64,000 nucleotides of DNA from Diadema setosum (GCA_033980235.1 CM067062.1:14921664-14985663); one strand, 5' to 3'; counted from the first letter of the stretch, positions 50,021 through 61,884 are shown. The notes: generated from the letters alone by a model not told the origin. Translations and numbers: made by a program.

Positions 50021-51735
50021 GAATATTTTAAGATGATCACAGTAAGGTCACCATCAAATAAAGAAAAACTAAATATCTTTAATTACACTGCACTCGCTAC
50101 ATAAACAAGAAAGTAAACATTTTTTGAAAATTTTAATAAAATATTTCATGTATTTTTTCTATTTTCAGCAGATTTAATTTCAGATATCACAAATTGAAAA
50201 AAAGTGATTCATCTGCTTTCACATTCAAACTCTTCATAATATTGTAGTGAATGTATAATAAATTATATGAATAGTCACATCAGTGAAGTTTAAGGAAAAT
50301 CAAACAGTAATTTTAAAACTTTTGAATTTCTAAAGTTTTGGTATGCAACAATCACTGGAGTGGTAAAGCGACTACAACGCTTTGTGATGTCACAGTAGGA
50401 CAAGTCATATATAAATGAGGAAAAATTAATATAAAGAGAATTCAACATTGATATTTTCATTTTTCTAACATCATGAAAGATCACTTTGCCTCTCAGTATT
50501 AAGGGGAATATATCATTATTACTTGTAGGCCTTTTATTGTCTGTAACATTTACAAGGAATGTGTTTATTTCATTAAAAAAAAACAAAAGAAATTTATGTG
50601 ATTCCATATTATTTTCTTTATATCATTGTCCTGTGCGAAATCATAAGTTGTTTTAGTCTTCTCTACTTATCCAGCAACGGCAGTACCAAAACTTTACAAA
50701 ATTAATAACTATTTGAACAGATTGAACAATTATTTTCTTCACACTTCAACGATAATATTATATTCTACTAATATATCTGCATTCACTCAATTTGTGTAGT
50801 ATAGGAGTAGTAAGTAGTAGTAGTAGAATAACATACAACCATAATTATGGAGATATTTTTCGTAACATATATATGAGATCCAACCTATACTATTCAGTTA
50901 CTACCAAAACTGAACGTCATATAGCCTCACACGCCATTTACATTATTTTAATATCTATGTTATTGATTGGTTATAAAGATGAACAAAGTTGAAATTAACT
51001 TTCTCTGTAAAACGAGGAATGGTCGCGTGCATCTTAATTTCGCGAGCGCCAAGATTCGCGAAATTATTCTTGTCTACACTCTGTGCATTGAATGCCAGTG
51101 GCAGTTCGAGAAAGTTTCACGCCGCAAAAAAGGCCATCGGCTCCAATTCGCGAAAAATTTATGCCGCGAATAAACAGACGAGAACTTCGTAACTCAGTGA
51201 AGTGACTGAAAGTACGATGAAGCTGGCTTACAAGACTACTTACTGTTGTACTGCGTGGCCACATCCGCAACACTGGCACACTGTGTTGAGGGCATTGACC
51301 TTGCATCCAGACTAACTGCAAGTCTATCGGTACGGTATCCGTGCAGGGCGGCGCGGAGATCGAGCGACCGATCCTACTGCATAGACTGCAGTCGAGAGCC
51401 GCAGAGACGTAGATTACACACAGTACGGAAATCAGTTTACCTCGATTGCATGCAGTGAGTGTGTGTGGGCTCCGGCTGCAACACCTCTCGTATTTGAGCC
51501 GAGCGAGCACGTACAATACGTACTACACACACACACACACACGCTACGTCGGTGGGCAACTGCGATTCAGTGACATCGAATTACACGGTGGTTCATTTAT
51601 AGAGAAGTGATTCATTTATTCCAGCTCGTCTTATTGATGCTAATGGAATAAAATACTACCGTTCTTGGATTCGCAATTGTGACATTGCAGACACTTTTAT
51701 TTGGCGCCGTCAGTGTTTATTGCATTTTACTGAAG

Positions 51736-54700
51736 ATGTCGTCTTCACTGACAAGTAGGTTGTCGGTCAGGAGAAGCACGGACAGCTTGGAGGCTGAACG
51801 GCAAAACTTCATCAAGCGACAGGTACACTCAGTATCAATATATAAACGTAACTTGAGCCTGGGCTGTGGTGCTACTACTGACTGGCTGCAGTGTATATCT
51901 CTGTATTGTCAACATGGTCAATGTCATGATTGGAGTTATATGGTCTAGAAACACTAAAACAGGCTATCCTTTGCTCTGTCAACCAATAGAATTGTTCCAG
52001 CAGTGCATGTCAGTAGAATACAGTAGATCTAGGGCCTTATACAACTGTATGCAAAATGCTTTGATTTGAGGAGACATTGTTCCCTCAGGTTTAGAATTGG
52101 ATAGAAAATTAGAAATTAACATTAGATTGGAATTAGAAACGAGTTTTTGTCTGTTTAGTTCGGCTAACACTGTTATATATTGCTCGCAAATGATTTCTTG
52201 TTCACTGATTATGATCCAAACTGGTGAAGAGCATTGAAAGTGACAATATATGTGGATTGAGTGAAGGCAACAATATCAATGTTTACTACTGTAGTAGAAC
52301 ACATCAGTGAATTAAAAAAGTTTGGGAAATTCGCGATCAGACAATCTGTTAAAAAGTTATGAATTTTTTAAGTATCTGTGCAGTCACTGCTGCAATATCA
52401 GTGCTGGATGAGGGGACTACCACAGACAGTGTATGATGTCACATGAGAAGACTACTATACTGATGTCACATGTGTACAACGGTATACTATAGCCTAGGGA
52501 AAATAAAAAGAATTTCACAAAACTTTACTTTTTGAATAAGTAAAAAGGGCACATTTCTTCGACTTTGTACTGACGTACATGTATGTTAACGCTGATATTA
52601 CTCCCCCTGCTTTCTGAAAGATGTCAAGTGTTCTTTTGTTATGCGAGAAAAGTGAAAATATGTAAAATTTTCTTTATTCTTTCTTTATATCGTTGTACAC
52701 ATGTGACATCAGTATAGTAGTCTTCTCACCCAGCCGATGACTACTAGATCTACAGGTGACTGAGCAGAATCTTCAAAAATTCATAAGTTACTTTTGAACG
52801 GATTGTCCGATTTTCTCAAACTTTCTCTGATGTATTTTACTAATATTGCTGCATTCACAAAACCCACATGTCTATGATTTTTATGATTGGGTGAACTTGT
52901 CCTTAAATACACAGCCCTGTCGCTATACACAAGTACACAGCCTCTGGTTGGGCTACATTGTACTCTAATGCACTTGTCAATGTAATGACGCACCCCACTA
53001 CCCCCGGACATGGGTGCGTCATGGTCATTTTTTGACTGACCACACGGGGTTTTTGACGGACACCACAGTCACTTTTTTGACGGACAAAACGCTGCAAGTG
53101 ACGAACACCACAGTCACTTTTTTGACGGACAACACGTTGAAAGTGACACACACCTCGGTCACTTTTTTGACGGACATCCTCGGTACATTTGACGCACCCC
53201 CGAAAATACTGAAACGATTTTTGCATACGTTTTATTCAAGCAATTTCATTTTATTTTGGTTCGTAAACATACTTTGTAAAAGTTTCGGCAAGTTTCCCTT
53301 ACCCTGGCCCTGTAAGCACCGTACCGTCATTCACCGTACATCACGCTGCTGCATGCTACGATACTATGTATTCCGTAACTATACACAGCCCAGTCGCTGT
53401 ACATGGTACGTCGCGACAGGGCTGTACGCGTGCGACCACCAACCACTAGGAGAGTGACGTAATCGTATTACGATAGCTTTGAATTTTGATACTTAACATC
53501 ATTTTTGTCACCTCAAACTCAATGAGTATACTTTTCAATATTTACTCTACATCTGATGCTGTCAGTATTCAAATGTACGCAATGAAACTTACCGAAATTG
53601 ATCATCATATCCAGCATGTCCACACGGTACACAATCTTTCACGCCAGGCCTAACTATACACAGCCCAGTCGCTGTATGGTACATCGCGACGTACATTACC
53701 GGTGAAAATATTCATTCGAAATTTTGTCCTTGATTAAAACCATTGATGAACAGTGAATTATCGCGTTTTCCCACACCATCCTCATCTACATTCAAAGCCA
53801 ATCCATTTTTATGTGCTTTGCGCGCAGAGAAGTGCGTACTAAGTGTTCAGTGCGTGAATTATGCGCGGTCGGTTTCAATAAGGGTGGTCGATATGTAGTA
53901 GGGCTACCATACATGTACATTGTATGTATGTAGATTGGTAGGTCGAACTCGGCTGTATTGCATTAACAAGTGACCTAAAACAATTGATTTGCACAATAAA
54001 ACCAGAAAAAAAAAAATAAAATCAACTTTGTAAATTTGCCAAAACACAATGACAGTAGACTGTCTGGATACAAATATTGATCTATTAGACAATGTGTAGT
54101 GCTCTACAGCTGTATCTGCTTAAATATGTTCCACAAGAGTCTGGCTGCGTTTATCTAACTCGAGACTGTTGAGAGAGAGAATCATGTTTCAACACGTGTT
54201 TGGAATGGCATTTGCGAACAATGTTTGAAACATGATTCTTGGGGGTGCCGTGTTTATTTAACCGTCATCGTATCGCGATTCGAGTGTTGTCATTGCGCAC
54301 TTTGACCCATGAAGCAGAGGTCAACTGAGGCCCGTGTTGTAATACTGCACGGAAGCTGACCTTGGCCGCTCGGAGATATAAATGGCATTACCTTTATCTA
54401 CTCTCAGAGAGGCGATTGTGGTCTCAAATGGGTTTCAAAACACCCTTTGAATGGCTTTTCAAATCCCAGCATTTCTAAACGTGTTTGAAAACACGGTTGT
54501 ATTTATCCATCCCCTGAAAATGCCCGAAACGCATTTAGGAGCGTGATTCTACCTCAGAAAATTTTTAAATAAATACACCCGTTGACTGTCCACTGCTGGA
54601 ATCCACACAGTATCCAGTGCAAACCAAGCCAGGACTGTTTAGATGGTGCGGTGACATGAGCAAGATGATAAATTTACACAGGTGCACATTGTGTGTGCCA

Positions 54701-57700
54701 TTGTATGTATGTGTAATAATCAAACCATATCATTTGTACCCTTTGTACCATTGTACAAAGTCCAAGAGCAAATTGGCCTACAAATGTATCTTCACGTACA
54801 CTGTACATACAATGTAGTACATACGTGTACACGTTTTAACGTAACAAATGTCGCAAATACAACAACAACCACAACAACAACAATAAAAGCTTACTTAGTA
54901 CAGTGTACTCGGTACAGTACGTGTTAATGATATTTTGCTCTTTCATTTAAAGCACGTCATAACTGAGCCTATCAACTATATTGAACATTTACGGAATGAT
55001 ACAGAATACCGTACCTCATGCTGCAAGTTGTAGGTACAGTATCAACACTAAATGTTGTCACTATGGCAAAAGAGCGTGTCATCAGTGTATCATGCATTCT
55101 GCAAATTGTGCAAAACCGCAAGATGTTAATTTGGCAAATTGGCATCTGCTGTGCTTTGCTATTTCAGTATTTATGATTTTGCCAAATTATATCGTCGCTG
55201 GGGTGACAAGACCTTGTATCTGCAATTTTGGTGAAAATGACTTAAGTGACGTCCTGTCCAAATCCCAACTGTCTTACTCCAAAAATGAAGCCACTGTGGC
55301 ATGTCAACGGAAAGTCTATTCCATTTGCTATAGTGCTTTGGCCGCCATGTTTTTTGGCTCTCCTGAACATTTGACATTTTGTAGATACGAGGTCTTGTCG
55401 CCCCAGCGACGATATGGTACATGTAGCTGCAACAGACAAAGCTCATAGCCATGATTCTATGGGCAAAGTGGAGCTATTCTGAATGAGAATGCTTTGCTGT
55501 ATAAACTGACTTAAAAATGAAATTTATATCAAGATTCAAATCCCTTTTACATTGTACATGTAGCTCATCTGAGTCAAATATTTGAAGTGCAGCAGCTGTT
55601 GTGATCATTTACTCTGTGTCATCTGTTTTGCGTTGTGTGTAAGGTTTTTCTGTTGTCTTCTTGAAAACTGGAGGCTAGATTTTGACCAAACTTGGCAGAA
55701 ACCATCTATTGGGTGAAGGTACAATATGTACAATGTAGTAATAGTTTGTGCAAAAGGTCATGGTACCCTTGGGGTTCTACAGATTTTGTAGGGTGGGGCC
55801 CCCAGATATCCCGGAAAGTAGCAAATTTTCATGATTTTTAAAACTTTTTTATAGCCTACCAAATAATACTCATTTCGACATGTTTTGATTTAAAGGGTCA
55901 TGTGCTATTAAAAGCAGTTGTGAAGGCCTACAATAACTGATTAAAGAACCAAAGTGGAACTGCCTGTGAATGAAATTCTCGTACTGATTTTTAGGGAAAT
56001 GAAATGGGGTATGTTTTCATCATAAAGAGGATGCACACTTTCCGATTGCACTTAAAACGCTCTGTTTCTGCAAAGCTGACTGTAGTGAGGCAATTGGAGC
56101 GTAATGGAAAATGTCGGCTAGCTCAAAATAGCTCGAGAAGGAAGGATGGAAAGGAAGTTGGGAGAAACTTTTTTCCCTGTGCCTTCTGCACTCCTGTGCC
56201 ACATGAAATCAACAGTGGACAGGTGACTGCATTTTGTTCCGGTCCATTTTTTAATATTTTATGTACAAGTGTATAAAAGTAAATACTGTATGCATGTACA
56301 TTGTAGCCGTCATGAGTTCACCATAGAATTTACAATTGTAGTTTCTAAAGTGTACTTAGGGCATATTGTTCCATGAAATATACAGGAATCTATCTAAATG
56401 TGAAGGATTACTCACCCCCCTTTTTTTTTATGCCTCCGCCACGAAGTGGTGCCGGAGGCATTATGTTTTCGGGTTGTCCGTCCGTCCTTCCGTCCGTCCG
56501 TCCTTCCGTCCGTCCTTCCGTCCGTCCGTCCGTAATGAATTTTGTGGCAAGCGTAACTAAAAAACCTTTTGAGGTATCCTAATGAAACTTGGCATGTATG
56601 TGTATTAGGGGTGAAGTTGTGCCTATCAACTTTTGGGTGCACACGCTCAAGGTCAAAAGTCAAAAGGTCAAGGTCAAATATGTAAAATTTCACTATTTCC
56701 TCCATATCTATGCATTGGCTGAAGATATTTTCTTGAAACTTAGTGTATGCATGTATTACCTAATTAAGATTCTCTGGTGAAAGTTTGGGGTCATGAGGTC
56801 AAAGGTCAAAGGTCGAAAGGTAAAGTAAAAATATTAAAATTTCACTTTTTTCTCTGTACCTTGGAAATTGTTTAAGGTATCTTCATGGAACATACATATA
56901 CTGACTGGCAGTGATTATCTAGAGACTTTAGGGTTCATGGGGTCAAAGGTCAGGGGTCAAAGGTCAAGGGCAACACTTCAAAATTTTACTATTTCCCTCA
57001 TATTTATGCAATGCCAGCAGGATTATTTTTTTTTTTTTTACACTTGGTGTATGCATGTATAACCCAATAGAGATTCTCTGTTATGTTTTTGTTTTTGTTT
57101 TTTTTTTTGGCCTCAAAGGTCAAAAGGTCAAAGATGAAGTGAAAGTGCTGAACTAACTGTTTCCTCCATATCTAGGAAAGGGTTCAAGTTATCTTGAAAC
57201 TTACTACGTATTTTTGCATGTTCTTCCTGACAGTGATTATCTTAATATGAATTTAAGGGTCAAATCCCAGATGAAAATGGCAACAATTTACTATTCAATA
57301 CAGAAATTGCACTTTTTCTCCATACCTTGAAAATTACTCAGTGCATAAACTTATGAATGGATCAAAGTCAAGTTAAAGTTCGTAAATCTCCAAATACATG
57401 CTCTCCTATTCATCCAATTAAACCTAGGTCAAGGAAGGTGAACATTCAACACATTTGTGACAAACTTGTCATTTTAATATTTTGCCAATTTTGTGAAAAT
57501 GTAATCACACATTGTTCACATGTACCGTAGACCTATTAGGAGAACCATGCATTATGGCGGAGGCATACCAGTCGCCATAGCGACATTTCTAGTTTAAGTT
57601 TTTTTTTTTTTGTTTTTTTTTTTCAAATGCATACAGGGAGATTCATGATGTTTGTATGAAAAATACAGCATGTATATCAAGTGATACATAATGTAATACA

Positions 57701-60063
57701 ATGTACCGCACATTGTAGATCAAGAAACATGATCGATGTAATCACTAATTGCCACCTTCATCTCTTTAGTCATTGTGTTTATTTTTTTGACAGATGATAT
57801 TAAAATGCCTGACACGGCAATGACATCAAAAAGAATATTTCTGCAGTTTTACTGTCTTGTTTTACATGGTACAGTGCAAATGAAGTGTGCATGAATGATT
57901 TTTTTCTTTTTGTCCAAGCATGCACTGCTATAATACAATTAATTATCATATTCTTTTTTTTAAAGAGAATTAATTAGAATTGAAAAAAAAATCGAGGAAA
58001 ATTACCATGAGTGCATTTTGTTGTTGCAAGTATGTTAACTCAAATGTTATCAAGATGGAAATGTAGGCATTACAGATTTCTACTGTAAACAAATTGAGAG
58101 CAAGAAACAGAAACAGATGTACAAAAATTGTAGACCCTATGCTTTCTCTCTCTGAGACATGCCATCACACATAAACATGCATACACTCATATGTTGTATG
58201 GGAACTGTTCACTGTGTTGGTCGCCAGTACTTACAACTTGTACTGTGTATCATACTGTACACAGCACTTGATTCTTTAGTGGTTGCTTGTTTGTTTGTTT
58301 CTGCAATTACATGCACATTTTTATGAAACAGACTTTGGATTTAAATGTAAGTTAAACTATTTCCACCGAACTTTGAACATACATACATTGGGGATTATTA
58401 TTACCTGGTAATATACCACCCACACACATGGACCCATTAGATTCTGAATTGCTTACTACTCAGTAATCCATGTTATACTGCTAGCGTCAGTAGTAGGTTT
58501 ACCAGAATGTTTTCCTGGAATGGTCCATGTACACTGTAGGCCTTGCAAATGTATGCATTTCAGTGATTATGATAATGTACATAATGCTGTCAAGTTGTCT
58601 TAGCTCCTTGCTGTCAAGGAAAGGGGATTATAAAAACAATAACAACAAGAGATGCTGTACAGTACATTGATGGTCACTGTACTAGTGTCTATTAAAGGTC
58701 CAGTTTACCTTTGGGAGCAGTGATTTCAAAAATGTTCCAGATATCACATTTGATGCATATGTGTAGGTCTGTTGTATCATAAAACACCCTACCATATGAA
58801 ATATTTGCAATAAAACCTAAAATATAAGGAGATAGGGTTTTTCTCAATAAACCGTAACTGTATACGGTTTAGTCTGGAAACATATTTATTATAACTATTG
58901 TTCACATTTTGTGTATTTAACAACACTTAACATCGATTATACGGATTCAAATTTCGACATTGGTTGTTTCTATCCCTAACTCACATTTTAGAACTATTTT
59001 AAAGCACTAATGCTTTCATCTGCAAATGGTAAATTATGCCTTTAACCCGTTGAGGACGAACTGATTTTGCTACAAGTAAACACGCATTTCCCATAGACAC
59101 CTGCCCGAGTATACTCGGGACTCGTCCTCATCGGGTTAAAGGGTGTGTACAGTTCTGGTCAAGGTGAGAATTTAGCTTTTAATGTTCTGCAAGATATTCA
59201 GAAACCACTCTATGAGATGTCAAAAGGCATGCAATTCTAAAGGGTATCAAAAGTTTACTTGATGAAAATCGGTTTTGAAATGGCTGAGATATCCACAAAC
59301 AAGGTGAAACAAAGAGATCCTAATAAAGTTGTGGCCTGTCGCCTTTTATTATTATCACTTTTTTGGATATCTCGGCCATTTCAAAACCAATTTTCATCAA
59401 ATAAACGTTGAATCCTTCTTAAAATTACATGCTCTTTCAAATTTCACAAGAGGTTTCTCATTATCTCACTTAAAAATGTTCAAAACATGAATCCCTTACC
59501 TCAATCAGTACTGTACAGTCCCTTTAAAGGATGGGCTATACAAGTGCAGTCATACGTACATTCAACAGTTGTATTTACTGCTGTACAATGTATGTACTGT
59601 ACATGAGCTTGACCTTCTTGTTTGTTTTGTCCTTTTGTTTGCAAAGACTTCAGTCAGTGTTGTTAATGCCAGGAGAATTATTTCACGGCCATGTGTATTT
59701 AAGATGTCAGATTGTAGACCTTGGAGCAGTGCTTTTTAATAAATTTATACAAACACTCTGAGTCAGCATCATGCGATTCATTAGGCTAGCCCAGTTTCAA
59801 TGATAAAATGCCAATGCTGACGCCAACATGGGCTTTTCTGCTTTGAAGATCATTATCTCTACATAGATCATTACATGTGCAATGTAGTATGGACTTGTAC
59901 ATGTACATAGACATCCACACATATTTGATGTCATTGTGTGTTTAATGAACAGGTGATCTAATGCTCTGTTTGTATGTTTTTCGTTTCATTCTGTTGCAGC
60001 AAACAAGTATCAACAAGGCGATTAACTCTCAGGAAGTACCTGTGAAGGAGAAGCATGTGCGGA
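51736..60063 (+). CDS. HIP1: Huntingtin-interacting protein 1 family (HIP1/HIP1R, Sla2-like), first two coding exons; continues past window
   Basis: Exon 1, 51736-51822 (29 codons from ATG, ends CAG/GTACAC, phase 0). Exon 2, 60000-60063 (21 codons plus one base, ends CGGA/GTATCC, phase 1). Together they read MSSSLTSRLSVRRSTDSLEA then ERQNFIKRQ and QTSINKAINSQEVPVKEKHV-R. The second part is the start of the ANTH domain and matches human HIP1 (SINKAINTQEV, VKEKHAR) and HIP1R residue for residue in spacing. The family binds PtdIns(4,5)P2, clathrin light chain and F-actin at endocytic sites. Coiled-coil and I/LWEQ (THATCH) domains must lie to the right. Exon 3 (expected to continue with an ILGTHHEKG-like stretch) was not found before 64000, so intron 2 exceeds 3.9 kb. 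Vertebrate HIP1 versus HIP1R cannot be decided for a probable pre-duplication gene. Confidence 0.88.
52988..53020. repeat. Hairpin GACGCACCC...GGGTGCGTC
   Basis: Perfect 9-bp inverted arms around a C-rich loop, directly left of the 45-bp minisatellite. A further GACGCACCCCC occurs at its right end (53191). Confidence 0.7.
53066..53200. repeat. 45-bp minisatellite, three units
   Basis: Units start CAGTCACTTTTTTGACGGAC at 53066, 53111 and 53156. The period is a multiple of three, so both strands stay open as repetitive 15-residue frames. No start context or splice signals support translation. Confidence 0.85.
53376..53652 (+). repeat. Dispersed repeat R1, copy c
   Basis: Begins TAACTATACACAGCCCAGTC, folds with GTCGCGACAGGGCTGT (hairpin of about 40 nt at 53384-53425). 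It runs through GCTTTGAATTTTGATACTTA and ends CTTTCACGCCAGGCC. Immediately to the right (53652-53690) a second copy of the hairpin start begins, suggesting tandem insertion or a duplicated end. Confidence 0.75.
54143..54581. mobile_element. Probable degenerate MITE
   Basis: Left end TGCGTTTATCTAAC with GAGAATCATG and right end CGTGATTCTAC with TTTAAATAAATACACCC are loosely inverted. Inside are further AATCATGTTTCAAACACG-type inverted blocks (54181-54240). Boundaries are approximate. Confidence 0.4.
55189..55415. mobile_element. MITE with ~35-bp terminal inverted repeats, 227 bp
   Basis: Left ATATCGTCGCTGGGGTGACA and AGACCTTGTATCT; right AGATACGAGGTCTTGTCG and CCCCAGCGACGATAT. The arms differ at only about two positions in 33. 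No clear target duplication. Long frames across this region on both strands are by-products of the palindrome. Confidence 0.8.
56429..57592 (+). mobile_element. Helitron-like (Helentron/HINE-type) non-autonomous element 3
   Basis: 5' hairpin TATGCCTCCG, CCAC-GAA-GTGG, CGGAGGCATTA (56429-56463). A GTCCGTCC/TTCC minisatellite follows (56475-56533). The body is of degenerate units with AACTTGGCATGTATG and GGTCAAAGGTCAAAGGTC. 3' subterminal repeat ATGGCGGAGGCATA (57554-57567), stem GTCGC-CATA-GCGAC (57571-57584) and CTAG end (57589-57592). The 3' stem is identical to that of element 1 although the GC-rich subterminal repeats differ. It lies in HIP1 intron 1. Confidence 0.6.
59136..59527. mobile_element. 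TTAA-flanked foldback MITE, copy 2
   Basis: TTAA at 59136 and 59524; inner ends AGGGTGTGTACAG and CTGTACAGTCCCT. It is palindromic over its whole length, with central TATCTCGGCCATTTC / GAAATGGCTGAGATATC arms. Very similar to copy 3. Confidence 0.9.
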
Positions 60064-60247
60064 GTATCCTTTGATATTTCATGTGCTCATGTCATTTACA
60101 GTAAATCTACATGGACAAAGTTTTAAAATCTTGTGATCGGAGATGTTATACTTCAGAAAAAATTGTGATGAAGACGTCACTATGCAAAGCAATTATGTTA
60201 TTACATCCAATGCAGCATTGTATTTAGATATGAGTTTAGAGTAGGCC

Positions 60248-60459
60248 TACTGTAAAAGTGGATATTTTTGCGTGATTAATTTTTTACTTGGCAGGGTGGG
60301 AAGAGTTTCGTGTGTTTTTAATTCTGCAGAATCAAGGCATCGAACTACTGGGACATATGGCACGCAAAAATATTCACGTGCTTTTATTTTTGTGCTCGCC
60401 TCTGGTTGCACGAAATGCGCGAACATTTCAGCACTGCGAAAGTTTCCACTTTTACAGTA
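60248..60459 (+). mobile_element. TA-flanked MITE (CTGTAAAAG TIR), 208 bp, copy B
   Basis: TA duplications and CTGTAAAAGTGGA / CCACTTTTACAG ends. Homologous across its length to the inverted 208-bp copy at 36096-36303. Confidence 0.85.
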
Positions 60460-60919
60460 TTGTGTACATTCAGGAATTTGATGGTGAAATATTCATTGTA
60501 AAATATTCTTATTTCATTTCGTCATTAGAATACCGGTATTAAAAGGCACAATTTGTCATTTCAGTGTACTCTACTTTGAAAAATCTTGATCTAAAAAGAG
60601 AAACTATTCCATGGTGGGTCGCTGATTACTCACAAATTCATATGACTATAATGTGAATGTTGGCTTTGAGGGCATCTTGCTGAATGAAAAGTTTATAAAG
60701 CATGCATGATGTCATGTCTTGTGATTAGCTTGGCAAACCATCCATGCCCTTGACAGAATAATATGTTCTACAGTTATTGTCAGCCTTCGGGTTTAGGGGC
60801 AGTGCAGATATGATCATACATTATGAATTGCAAATATGATAGTACATTACCGGTACAGTGTATGCATTGCAGATACACTGTATGATTGTACATTATACAT
60901 TGCAGGATGTGATTCTTAC

Positions 60920-61050
60920 CATGGAGCTACTAACAGAGTTACTCCATCTCTGCTAGTAGCTCCATGTTCTTACATTATGCATTGCAGATCATACGTTTCG
61001 TATATTATGCATTACAGATCATACGATTCGTACATTATGCATTGCATTAC
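60920..61050. repeat. 19-bp-arm hairpin and adjoining 30-bp tandem repeat
   Basis: CATGGAGCTACTAACAGAG is inverted as CTCTGCTAGTAGCTCCATG (60920-60966). It is followed by 2.6 copies of a 30-bp unit beginning TACATTATGCATTGCAGATC at 60971, 61001 and 61031. Confidence 0.8.
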
Positions 61051-61426
61051 ATTTTTTCTTCAGGTTTGAAGACTCTGAACAATATTATTCCATGGAGACA
61101 TACATGAATTTGGCATGTTCAAGGTGTTTTAATTTCATGCAACATTTAGGGTATGGCTTGCAGAAAATGGACAGTGATGCGTGTAATATGGGTGAGGAGC
61201 TGTGCAGTGTAGGGTCATTGTGTCTCTTCAATGAGTAAAATGCAGACAGTGCCTAATGAGCAGAACCCTGGTTGTCTGAAAGGTGGATGTAGCACTGTGA
61301 CTTCTGAGGGCTGGGATGGGTGGACTCCATGCAGAATTAATGAGCTCTCATCGGTGGTGGAGATTCTCCACAACTCGTGCATGGCATAGCAAAACGGGAC
61401 CATCTTTTTGTATCGCTTTGGTGCTC

Positions 61427-61452
61427 TTTCTCTCTCTCTCTCTCTCTCTCTC
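61427..61452. repeat. (CT)n microsatellite
   Basis: Thirteen CT units. Confidence 0.95.
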
Positions 61453-61493
61453 ATGATGCTGTACCAAATGCATGAGTCACTGGATATGCCATG

Positions 61494-61884
61494 TTAAAGG
61501 GTGTGTACAGTTCTGGTCGAGGTGAGGATTTAGCCTTTAACGTTTTGCGAGATATTCAGAAACCACTCTATGAGATGTCAAAGAGCATGCAGTTCTAAGG
61601 GGTATCAAAAGTTTATTCGATGAAAATCGGTTTTGAAATGGCTGAGATATCCAAAAACAAGGTGAAACAAAGAGATCCTAATAAAGTTGTGGCATGTCGC
61701 CTTTTATTATTAGCACTTTTTTGGATATCTCAGCCATTTGAAAACCAATTTTCATCATATAAATGTTGAATCCTTCTTAAAATTACATGCTCTTTCATAT
61801 TTCATAAGAGGCTTTTCATTATCTCACTTAGGAAAGTTCAAAACAGGAATCCCCACCTCAACCAGTACTGTACAGTCCCTTTAA
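61494..61884. mobile_element. TTAA-flanked foldback MITE, copy 3
   Basis: TTAA at 61494 and 61881; same ends and centre as copy 2, which lies 2 kb to the left in the same orientation. The two are far more alike than either is to copy 1. Confidence 0.9.

Larger units (their letters stand above)
45715..51735. other. Intergenic region between divergent CCT6 and HIP1 first exons
   Basis: CCT6 (minus) and the HIP1-like gene (plus) diverge here. The first 250 bp right of the CCT6 ATG and the 550 bp left of the HIP1 ATG are richer in CpG than the AT-rich middle and are the natural promoter candidates. No TATA box is clear. The middle holds an (AT)n tract, the ATGTCCGTAAC repeats and a degenerate CGCGAAA-type repeat at 51010-51180. 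No gene is seen. Confidence 0.6.
51823..59999. other. HIP1-like intron 1
   Basis: 8.2 kb with a 45-bp minisatellite, R1 copy c, two MITEs, Helitron-like element 3, a TTAA foldback element and T-rich stretches. No convincing exon was seen. Confidence 0.7.

Noticed and set aside
52960..53220. CRISPR-like array
   Set aside because: Direct repeats are contiguous without unique spacers and the genome is eukaryotic; it is a minisatellite.
53014..53457. 147-codon plus-strand frame and 107-codon minus-strand frame
   Set aside because: Their length comes from the 45-bp minisatellite whose period is a multiple of three.
54981..55448. 155-codon Cys-rich frame
   Set aside because: Half lies in the palindromic MITE at 55189-55415. 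There are no conserved domain, splice or promoter features.
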